Shown: positions 52,694-62,508 of the stretch, in pieces | Position numbering within the stretch: the first letter of the stretch is position 1 | Layout of the letters: each line of letters opens with the position of its first letter | Assembly (NCBI GenBank): GCA_028386065.3 | Contig: JAKUCV010004321.1 | Location: 1-64,000, forward strand | Source of the DNA: Turnera subulata | Lineage: Eukaryota > Streptophyta > Magnoliopsida > Malpighiales > Passifloraceae | Direction of reading: 5' to 3' | DNA: 64,000 nucleotides | Made by a program: the position numbers and the translations under genes | The notes under the pieces: model-generated | The model's database searches: none | The model's input: the letters and a program-made list of their open reading frames with translations, nothing else | What the model was told of the DNA's origin: nothing

Positions 52694-55600
52694 CTAAAGC
52701 ATTAAATAAGGATATTGAAGATCTTATTCATCAGGAGGAAACGTTGTGGGCTCAAAGGTCAAGGGTTTCATGGTTAAGGGAGGGTGATAAAAATACACAG
52801 TTCTTCTATCATAAAGCAAACCAAAGGCGCAAATCCAATTCCCTAATGCGTATACGAAATGCTTTTGGTGGATGGGCACGATCACAATCTGAGGTAGCAC
52901 ATGCTTTCAATGCTTATTATGTTGATCCTTTCTCGACTTCCTGTGCTTCACAGGTGGATTCGGTGTTGGAACATGTCCAGCCGGCTGTTACTGCTGACAT
53001 GCGGGAAAATTTCGACAAACCTTTTACGAGAGGTGAGGTCTATGAAGCTTTTTCTTAGATGCATCCATCCAAAGCCCCAGGTCCTGATGGCATGCCTCCA
53101 TTATTTTTCAAAAAATTTTGGAGTATTGTGGGTGATGATGTGTGCCATACTGTACTAGATGTTCTTAATAATGGTGGTGACCCATCTATCCTTAATCATA
53201 CCCTTATTGCATTGATACCTAAGATCAAAAATCCTGTGGAGTGCAGTCTGTTTCGCCCCATCAGTCTTTGCAATATGATCTTCAAGATAATCACCAAGTG
53301 CATTGCAAATCGGCTAAAGGGGGTACCTCCTGTTATTATTGGTGAGGAGCAGAGTGCATTTGTGCCGGGTCGCCTTATCACTGACAACGCACTTATCACC
53401 TTTGAAACCTTCCATTACATGAAGAAGAGTTGTTTCGGGAAGCGAGGATATATAGGGTTGAAATTGGACATGAGCAAAGCATACGATCATGTGGAATGGG
53501 ATTTCCTTAAGAAGAATATGGTTCGGATGGGTTTCACTACTCAATGGGTCAGCCTGATTATGAGGTGTGTTCGGTCAGTCTCTTATTCCATTCTTATCAA
53601 CCTTGTTCCCCAATAGATATTATTTCCTACCCGTGGCATTAGGCAAGGAGACCCATTATCTCCATATTTGTTCCTCTTGTGTGCTTTGGGGCTTTCTGCC
53701 CTCCGTCGTCATGCCCAAGTCACGGGCCAGTTGTCTGGGATACAAGCCTGCCATACTGCACCCAGAGTCTCGCATCTCTTCTTTGCGGACGATAGTATAC
53801 TCTTTGCCCGTGCCTCATCGTCTGAGGCTACTGTTCTTCAGTATATCCACCAGCAGTATGAGCAAGCCTCAGGTCAGAAGGTAAACCATGATAAATCAGA
53901 AGTTTTTTTTAGCTGAAATGTGCCAGAAGAGTTAATATCACAGATCCAAGGGGATTGAGGTATAAAGGCTGTGGAGACTTTTGATAAATATTTGGGGTTA
54001 CCTGCTGTGATGGGCAGATCGAAGAAGCTTATCTTTGCTTCTGTGAGGGATAGATTGATGAAGAAAGAGGGACAGTGGAAAGAACGATTGCTCTCAGAAG
54101 CAGGCAGAGAGCTTTTTATAAAATCCATTGCCCAGGCGAAACCCAACTATGTTATGAGTTGCTATCTGCTTCCACAGTCCATTTGTGATGAGTCGGAAGT
54201 TCTTATCGTAGATTTTGGTGGGGTCAGAAGGATGGTACACAGAAAATCCACTGGATGGCATGGGACAAGTTATACAGACGTAAATCGACTGGTGGTATGA
54301 ACTTCAGATCCATTTATGCCTTTAACTTGGCTTTCCTGGCCAAGCAAGGATGGAGGCTGATTAATAGTGAACATAGCTTTCTTGCCTGCATTTTGAAGGC
54401 CTGGTATTTTCCTCGGCATTCCTTCCTTGACGCTGCGGTGGGTTTCAATCCTAGCTATACTTGGAGAAGTATCTGTAAGGCCCGTGAGATCTTACACGCA
54501 GGAACCCATTGGTTGATTGGTGATGGTCGTCAGGTGTTCATATGCAGGGATAAGTGGCTCCCCGATAATGATCATCCTACAGCTTCTATGCCTTCTGTCG
54601 ACCCTCCCCATTGCACATGGGTCTCGGAATTGATGGAAGCAGATTCGGGTGAGTGGAACGATCATTTAATTGACTCTATTTTTCTAGAAGCGGAAGCTAG
54701 CTTGATTAAAAGCATTCCTCTTAGTGCGAGGGACCTTCCTGATGCTCCATACTGGATTCATAGTCCTTCGGGCCACTATACTGTGTAGACAGGTTATCGT
54801 GTCAGTTTGGCGGCACTTCACCCCTCACATGCTGAGGAAACCTCTATTATCCCGGGCTGCACTAAAAAATGGTGGATCAATATGTGGAAATTAGCAATCC
54901 CTCCTAAGTTGAGATCCTTTGGATTTGCACGAATACACTACCAGTCAAGCTGAATGTTGTTTCACAACTGAGCTTCATTGGTCCTATTTGTCCACGATGC
55001 CTCCTTCATTTCGAATCAGTACTATATATCTTCAGAGATTGCCCATGGGTGTCCTCCATTTGGAATCAAAGTCATCTCTCTTATCAGATTTTTAGTTCTA
55101 CTACACCTTCCCTTTTTGCATGGCTGGGTGAGATAATGATTAATTATGGGATTGATGTCTTCGAACAGGTCATTGCCATTGCTTGGTCTATATGGAAAGA
55201 CCGTAATATGTTGGTCTTTCAAAACTCATGCATTAATAAAGAGCAGATTCTCTCGATTGCTCTAGCCTTCCTTCACAGCTATAAGCAAGCCAATGCAGTT
55301 ATCAGTAGCGAAGTCCCTCAGCGCAACCAGCCTTGTTGGACCCCTCCCTCTTCTGGTTGGTTCAAACTCAACACCGATGCATCAGTACGCTTGGACGAGG
55401 TTGGTCTTAGTGCTATTATCCACAATCAGGATGGTATACCAATGGCCATGGCCCCCAAATGGTTACCTGTTAAGCTTGATGCCGCCATTGGGGAAGCTTA
55501 TGCTGCAAGATTGGGGATTTGTTTGGCTTTGGAGAAGCAGATCACTCCTCTACACTTGGAAATGGAAGCTCAGGCCATAATCCTCGCTCTACAGCACCGA

Positions 55601-55828
55601 CTCCCGGACAACTCCCCTACTGGGCGCATTATTGGTGATCTCCAGTTACTTGGTAGTTATTTCCTGTCTTTTAAGTCTTGTTATATTCCCTGTTCTTGTA
55701 ATAAGGCAGCACATGAACTCTGCCAGTTAGCCTCTACTTTTGGATCGGAAAGATCATGGTTTAGTGACTTTCCAAGTGACATTTTAAATGTCAATAGGGC
55801 TCATATTGATGTAATTCCTTCAGATTAA
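52694..55828 (+). pseudogene. LINE-D ORF2 3' part: RT, zf-RVT region, RNase H
   Basis: Resumes with LWAQRSRVSWLREGDKNTQF. RT motifs: KAPGPDGMPPLFFKKFW, IALIPKIKNP, FRPISLCNMIFKIITKCIAN, IGLKLDMSKAYDHVEW (A), IRQGDPLSPYLFLLCA and HLFFADDSILFA (C). Stops at 53056-53058, after NLVPQ (53614-53616), near 53914 and near 54786, plus frameshifts near 53660 and 54270. The RNase H domain is open at 55340-55828: WFKLNTDASVRLDEVGLSAI, then AAIGEAYAARLGICLAL, LHLEMEAQAI and CNKAAHELCQLA. Inactive as a whole; the last 259-aa frame is intact. Confidence 0.87.
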
Positions 55829-55915
55829 TCAACATGCACAACCGTTTCCTCAAAAAATAAAAAAAGATCAGTCAATGACTGAGCCGTTTTATTTCTAGGG
55901 CATATTAGCTTCTTT

Positions 55916-56542
55916 TTCATATTTTTTTTTCCTCTCATCGCTGCCATAATTGTTCTCTTCTTTATTTTCTTGACCAAATACGGTTGTCTCTAGCTATAAT
56001 CAAGTCCACCATATTTGCTTTGTTTATTCTTTTCTCTCGTGCAGAGAATAAATACTTAAACCCAATTAAACATCCAGGCCCGTTAAATCTGAAATTGAAT
56101 TTTAGGTTGGACTCTTATACGTTTTTTTTTTTGATGCTAACGATTGTCTTTATTTATTAACATAGTAGTGTACAGAGGGAAACCAAGGAGCACGCATGGC
56201 CTTATATGTTAATCCAGGGATATTTATTTTCATGTTTTAACTTATTTATTGTAAAGTTAAGTAGAGCGCCCTTATAAATTTGAGGAGCTCAAACATCTAA
56301 AGTGGGCGTCCTTTGTAACAATCTTCCTTTCATCTCATCCCTCCTCTGTTATATCCTCCATCTTTCTAACAGATTGAAAAAGGTTACCTAGTAGATCAAT
56401 ACGTAAGTTAGTCACCCTGAAATTATAGCAAATAAAGAATTAGATCTTACTTATGGCGATATTTCGTTCGGATCAGCTCGGCGGATCCAAAGGGGCCTGG
56501 TGGTGGCCTTTGCCCCTCTAAAATACAGTCATGTATAGATTT
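55916..56542 (+). pseudogene. WRKY-3 relic: promoter end and intron, exon 1 deleted
   Basis: Continues the WRKY upstream sequence (CTCTCATCGCTGCCATAATT, TATA-like TTATAAATT near 56272, leader AACAATCTTCCTTTCATCTC). It then passes directly from the leader to the intron at TTTCTAACAGATTGAAA (56361), which corresponds to about 7578 in WRKY-1. About 520 bp including all of exon 1 are missing. The intron part 'CCTTTGCCCCTCTAAAATAC' is clear. A small independent insertion (about 56118-56200, with CGATTGTCTTTATTTATTAA) looks like another retroposon tail. Confidence 0.75.
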
Positions 56543-56547
56543 AGTAC

Positions 56548-58629
56548 TGATGATGAATATTGCAAAAGATTTGGGAAAACAAAAAAATTTAGCATTGATC
56601 TTATCTATGTTTACGAATTTCAAATCTTCCACTAATATAAACATATTTTTTTCTGTTTTTTCTGCTCTTGTCCAACACCCACGGCTCGCTATTGGCTCTA
56701 TGAAAAACCAGCCCAAAGTCTACTATTTGTATTAGCCAGGCATGCACTCTAAATAAAATTAAATTTATTACTTTCCTTTCAAGCCATAGCTTATCTTTGG
56801 CCAAGTCCAATGGCAATCCTATTCTCAACAATTTCCACCTTTAGTTGAACTAGGTCTGGTGATCTTCACAACTTCATTCCTAGTCATTCCTATTTGCTTT
56901 GCTGTTCTACATGCCGGTGCACAACTATCTTCGCTGCTACTAGTCATCATTGTGAAACCAACCTTTCTCTTGTTGGATACAACATTGTTCTGCTTTCTAT
57001 TTGATACTGCACAAGCCTCGACCTTCAAGCTATTTTTTACTACTTTTCCATCAACGTATACAGGTTCTTCTCCATCAATTCACCCATCATAATTACCAAG
57101 GCACCTTTGGTAACCTTCAGAATTCTAAAAGAAGAAAAACAACATCCTCCCGAATCAAGCCTATCGAGGGAGATTAAATTTCTTCCAAATTTCGGCACGT
57201 GCCTCACATCTTCAAAATCTTCACAAAACCATCATGCATTTTGAACTCCACGCTACCAACACTATGAATTTTTTATTCATGATTATCTGCTAAAACTACT
57301 ACTTCTTCACCACAGTAAGGCTTGTAGCTACTACACCACTCCTTATTTGTAGAAATAAGAAACGAAGGTATAGTCTAAAATCTACAAATCTTCAATAGTG
57401 TGCTCACCTTTTCCTTTTTGTACCGAGAAGATATCACCATCGGAATCATCTTTGACAATCATAGTCTCACTAAACTTTTTGCAATTTTTCTTCAATTCTT
57501 CCATGTCCTTCTTTATCTCCTCACAATAAAATTGGATATGGCCCTTCGCGTGATTGTAGTAGCATTCCTTATTTTTGTAATCTACTCTTCCTCATGATCC
57601 AAACCTAGAATTTCTTCTAAACCTGTTAGATTGTGAATGGCCTCTGCCACGGTTAACCTCTGCTGCAGGAACTTCTTCACTATTACTAGACTCGTTCAAC
57701 TTGAAATTCTCTTATAGTACTGTTGTGACATCTGCAGCTGAAAGAGTCTGTTTACCAACACATAGTGAATTCCTCAAATAATCATACGAATAGGAAAAGA
57801 CATCAACAACATTAGAGCCTTATCATCTTCTTCGTACTTCACATCAATACTAGCTAACTCTTTAATCAATTTATTAAATTTATTGATACAATATGTGTAC
57901 CCTGCTTTATCTTCAATTGGTACAACTTCTTCTTCATAAACAACTAGTTTGCAGGTGACTTCGACACATAGATTTCTTCTAATTCACCGGACTTGTCTCG
58001 TCCATCACTCTGTACTTCACATCTGCAACAAAAGTTAATCTAAAGGTACTGACAGCTCGTTGCATGAGCTCTTCCCAATCTTCATCCTTCATGCCCTCTG
58101 GCTTCTTCTCCTTACCAAAGAGCTTCTTCATCAGCCTCTACTATACAAATAGATCTTTAATGTTGCTTTGCCAGAGAGTGAAATCTTTCTTGCCAACAAC
58201 CTACTCCACCTTAAACTTTGTGCCTGTAACCGCCATCGCGAACCTTTATCGAACCTGCGCTCCGCTACCAGTTGTTGGGGATAACTGCAAAAGATTCGTG
58301 AAAGATAAAATAGGATACAAGAATTTAACGTGGTTTGGCCTTAATCTTGCCTACATCAATGAACTTCAAATCTTTCGCTAATATAAAAATATTAGTACAA
58401 AAGAACCTCCGAAGAAAATTTACTTAAAATAAGTCTTTTTACTTTTTCTGCTCTTGCTACACACCCATAACTACTGTGCAGTTCTATGAAAAACTAAACC
58501 CAACGTCTACTACTTATAGTAGCTAAGAGAGCTACTACTTATTATGCCATCCAAACAAAATTAAACACATATTTCAGTCAAGCTAAAGCATATCTTGAGC
58601 CAAGTCCAATGACATCCCAAATCCCAACA
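56548..58629 (-). mobile_element. Deleted copia element, minus orientation
   Basis: TSD AGTAC at 56543-56547 and 58630-58634. Diverged LTRs lie at 56548-56830 and 58273-58629 and end ..CAACA; the right one starts TGTTGGGG and is 357 bp, the left is decayed to 283 bp. The primer-binding site lies beside the right LTR, so the element reads leftward. The internal 1.44 kb encodes broken gag and protease-region pieces only. It sits in the WRKY-3 intron sequence, whose next bases resume after 58629. Confidence 0.83.
56831..58272 (-). pseudogene. Copia gag/protease-region remnant
   Basis: Minus strand from 58240: TKFKVE, a stop, VVGKKDFTLWQSNIKDLFV, then WEELMQRAVSTFRLTFVADV, as in TNT1-94-type Gag. 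A decayed knuckle ECYYHHAKGHIQFYC (second Cys replaced by His) lies near 57560. SYKPYCGEEVVVLADNHE and VGSVEFKMHDGFVKILKM lie downstream of where the protease active site would be. Integrase, RT and RNase H are absent. Stops are frequent. Confidence 0.7.
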
Positions 58630-58710
58630 AGTACTATAGTTTCATGTGGTGACAGGTAGTTTTGGTGAAAAAATACTCTCCAGTTTGTTTGGTAGAAAGG
58701 GTTTGAATCC
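58630..58710 (+). pseudogene. WRKY-3 intron scrap between two insertions
   Basis: TATAGTTTCATGTGG and GGGTTTGAATCC correspond to the WRKY-2 intron (GTAGTTTCAAATG, GGGTTTGACTCC at about 38937-38970). This confirms that the copia element and LINE-E both inserted in the same intron. No exon follows within the window. Confidence 0.7.
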
Positions 58711-58789
58711 TTTTTTTTTTTATGGTAACGAATGCTTTATTGATATATAATACTCACTAATTACAACAACCACGTCATACACATTGGAG

Positions 58790-61700
58790 GAGGTTACAAC
58801 TGATACACCTTAAGACACAAAACAAGGGACAGATCACGTCAGTTACATTGCAATAACTTAAACTTCCTCCTGGGCCTTTCCAGTTCTTAAGCGTGTCTGC
58901 ATTTGACATTATAATGGATGTACAAAAGGGGATATCAACTTGTAATGCTTTCATCCAAGTAATCGCACGAACAAGTGCCATGTCCATCAATCTCTCAGCA
59001 TCTGCGGCAACAGATTGGAAGATCCTCCTGTTTCTCTCCAGCCAGAGAGTCCACATGGTTGCCAACCCAATGATGAACCACCATGATCTGCTACAGCTAA
59101 ACGGGGATATATATAGGTCCACTGAATCAGAAAATTCTCCAAGTCAGCCGGGAAACACCATTGAATTCCCCACCATCTACAAATTTTCGACCACACCGAC
59201 CAGGATACCCGACAATGGAGTAAGAGGTGATCCCTGGATTCGAGATTTCCATGACACAAGCTACATATTGAATCAGCCAGAGTTAATATACCCCTTTCTC
59301 TCAAAAGATCCTGAGTAGGTATACCATGGTTCAAAGCAAACCACAGCCAACATTCTACCTTAAATGGGGATAGAGAAAACCATATGTAAGGCTTTGAGGA
59401 TAAGACATGGAGTTGGGAATAAATGAATGCTCTTCCTAGTTTCACTGAATACTCGCACTTCTGGTTGTGTCTCCACACTCGTTCATCAATACTTGAAGGG
59501 TCTAAATGCACCGTATTGATTTCTTCAAGCATCTCATTCATCTGTGCGTATTCTCATTCCCTTAGTGGTCTTCTCCAATTAGTGCACCAATTTCCTGCCT
59601 GTCCGGTATGCAAAATGCACTCGGATATAGAGGCATGTTGGCATAACGATAATGAAAACAACCTACTAAATCTATCTTTAAAATTGCCATGCCGAGTCCA
59701 ATCATCCAGCCAAAACAAGGCTTCATTCCCAGCTCCCATCCTGATGACAGAACCCAACATTAGAGGTACCCCAGTCTGGCTGTTAAGATCCCCAGATAAT
59801 ATGACATCCTTCCACATTGGGGAGCACTTCTGTAAGTTAAATACCGGGCTTAAGGCCGGCGAAGGCTCAACATATTTGCGTCTTACCACTTCCTTCCAAG
59901 TCTTCTCCACAGGGCTCATGAATTGCCAAAGCCACTTGAACAATAAACACTGGTTCATCACCTTTAGGTCGATAATGCCCAGACCACCTAATTCTTTTGG
60001 AACGGCAATATTTTCCCACGCCACCAAGCATGCCCTCTTTGAGGCCTCCAGACCGTTCCATAAAAAGTTTCTCATTATGGACGTCAGATTTCGTGCCACG
60101 GCTACCAGAAGCTTGAATAGAGAGATGAAGTACACCGGCAAACCACTTAGAACAGATTTGATAAGGGTAACTCTACCACCAAGGGATAGAAATCTTCCCT
60201 TCCAACACTTGAGCTTTCCTTTGAATTTTTCAACAATTGGGTTCCAAGCTGCGATTCGCTTCATATTTGCTCCCAATGGGAAGCCAAGGTATGTTATGGG
60301 TAGATTTTCCATTCTGCTGTGTAGTCTGCCAGCAAAGTCAGCCACCCTAGATTGCGACAATCCAAGCCCCACCACACTACTTTTGAAAAAATTAATACAC
60401 AAACCAGACAAGGCTTCAAAAATCCTGAGGCATCTTTTTAAATTCAATAGAATTGGGAGGCTGGCAGGAGAAAAGAGGATAGTGTCATCAGCATATTGTA
60501 ATACTGAGATAGATTTACCTTGTAACTGCAGTCCTTGGTTGACTCCCATAGACTCGGCCTTGGATAGGATGGAAGATAGGCCTTCAGCTGCTAATACGAA
60601 CAAAAATGGGGACAAGGGGTCACCTTGTTTTAAGCCCCTCTCCATGGAAAATTCGTTAGATGGTGTTCCATTAATCAGAATTGCCACCCTAGAGGTTGAT
60701 ATGCATTCAAAGATCCACTCACGCCATTTCAGACCAAAACCACACAATAGCTTCAGTTTTGTTCTTCCTTAAACTGTGAACTACCTCATTCGCAAGAAGC
60801 ACACTATCCATAATACATCTCCCTCCAATAAATCCTGTCTGTTGTGGACCAACTAGGGAGGGTAATACTTTCTTTAATCTCTGAGCCAGTATTTTTGAAA
60901 CTATTTTATACAACCCATTCACCAAGGTAATAGGTCTGCAGTCGTCCAACCCCATTGCACCAGTCTTCTTTGCAATCAACGTGATAAAGGCAGTATTGGC
61001 TCCTTTAGGCAACCTGGACGTCTCAAAAAAATGTGAAACCATATCATAAATATCTATCTTAACAAGCTCCCAGCATTTCTTATAAAATGAGAAGTTGAAT
61101 CCATCTGGTCCAGGTGCTTGGGAACTGTCACAATTCCAAACTGCTTCTTTGATTTCTTCCATAGAGACCTTTCTCTCCAGATCGGCAGCCTCCCCCAGAC
61201 TTAATCTGTGAAAATTTAGGGAGCCAATCATTTGTCTTTGCCTGCGTTGGCACGAATACAACTTGGAAAAATATTCACAGGCTGTTTCTTTAATCTTGTC
61301 TGCATCAGAAATCAACTGGCCATTCACTTCAAGCTGATCAATCCTATTTTTTCGACCCCTGTTAGCGGCCGAGATGTGAAAAAATCTCGTGTTACGATCC
61401 CCCAATTTACACCATTGGATTCTAGACTTTTGTCTCCATATGGATTCAAGTTGTCTAGATTTTTCATTAAGGGTTACCTTCAGTTCCTTTACATGCTGGA
61501 GTTCTAATGCAGATAAAGTTCTTGTATCAGCCTCTTTGTCTATAGCGTCAATTTCAGATTGAATGGCATCAATACATGCATTAACATTACCAAAAGAGTC
61601 CCGATTCCAATTAGACAGCAATCTTCTCATCATACCCAACCTCTTTAGTAGTTTGAATTGATTAGGAAACTGCGAGAATGCTTTAAGCCACATGCCTCTG

Positions 61701-62467
61701 ATGACCTCCACAAATCCTGGATGGGACCACCATGCATTAAGAAAACGAAAGGGCCTATGACCCGAGGTTCTCGACTCATGCAGCAACACAAGTGGGACAT
61801 GGTCCGAAGCACACTTACTACCCGCATGAAGGGATAGCAAGGGGAATAACAAGCACCAATCAGCCTCAACAAAAACCCGATCGATACGACTGGCACTTCT
61901 AAAATTCCCCCATGTATAACGTCTACCCTTCAAATGAATTTCCAAAAGTCTCAAGTTATCAATAAACTCTCCAAAAGCCCTAGCACCTCTTTGGCAAAAC
62001 CAGCCACTTTTTCTATCTGAAGGGATCAGGGTCTCGTTGAAGTCTCCAAGTACTAGCCAAGGAGAGTTGAATGATGTCTTAAGCCTGGTTAAATCTTCAA
62101 ACATCTCATTTCTCTTCTCTACCCGTGTGTAACCATAAACTCCACAAATAGTCACTCTCTGGTTATTCTTTAGGAGTAAGCCTTCGACAATTATCCAACT
62201 ATCCGATGTCTGCCTTTGAGTCATCTGAAAGTAATCACAATCCCAAACCAATAACAGCCCTCCTGCCAAACCATTAGCCTCAACCGCGCAGAAATGAATG
62301 TTACCCGCACCCCATACCCTGTGGCAAAACTGTAGGGTGGTATTAGTGTTCTTGGTCTCACTAAGAAACAAAAAATGGGCTTGAGCTTGTTTAACCAAGG
62401 CGCGGACCTTTGACTGCTTTGAAGAGGAGCAAACACCTCTAATATTCCATGAGACAAAACTAAACAT
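58790..62467 (-). pseudogene. LINE-E ORF2: endonuclease, RT, zf-RVT, nearly intact
   Basis: ATG at 62467 (MFSFVSWNIRG); an upstream GTG at 62488 is in frame. All endonuclease motifs are present: FLSETK, GGLLLVWD, CGVYGYTR, WLVLGDFNETL, RIDRVFVEADW and SDHVPLVLL. RT: QAPGPDGFNFSFYKKCWE, PKGANTAFITLIAKK, CRPITLVNGLYKIVSKILAQ, LKQGDPLSPFLFVLAAEGL and ISVLQYADDTILFS (C). About 70 bp are missing at 60740, removing motif A (KLDFRKAYDS in LINE-B) and shifting the frame. A stop near 59552 and a frameshift near 59110 follow. The zf-RVT reads CSLCHGNLESRDHLLLHC, and the end is MWTLWLERNRRIFQ and onward. First frame 582 aa, second 397 aa. Confidence 0.9.
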
Positions 62468-62508
62468 ATATGGTGAAAATAGAAACACAAAGGAGCATAT
62501 CCATGAAT

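Larger units (their letters stand above)
42286..55866 (+). mobile_element. LINE-D: 5'-truncated LINE with RNase H, split by an LTR element
   Basis: Inserted in the WRKY-3 promoter. The 49-bp flanks at 42237-42285 and 55867-55915 differ at only a few positions, an unusually long duplication. A tail CAAAAAATAAAAAAAG precedes the right flank. It begins inside the ORF1 DUF4283 domain (FDNQVVLLRD near 42312), so it is 5' truncated. The LTR element at 44601-52688 sits within ORF2. Without it the LINE is about 5.5 kb. Confidence 0.85.

Noticed and set aside
59423..60772. 449-aa plus-strand ORF
   Set aside because: It is the antisense shadow of LINE-E RT (59554-60747), which has clear motifs on the minus strand.
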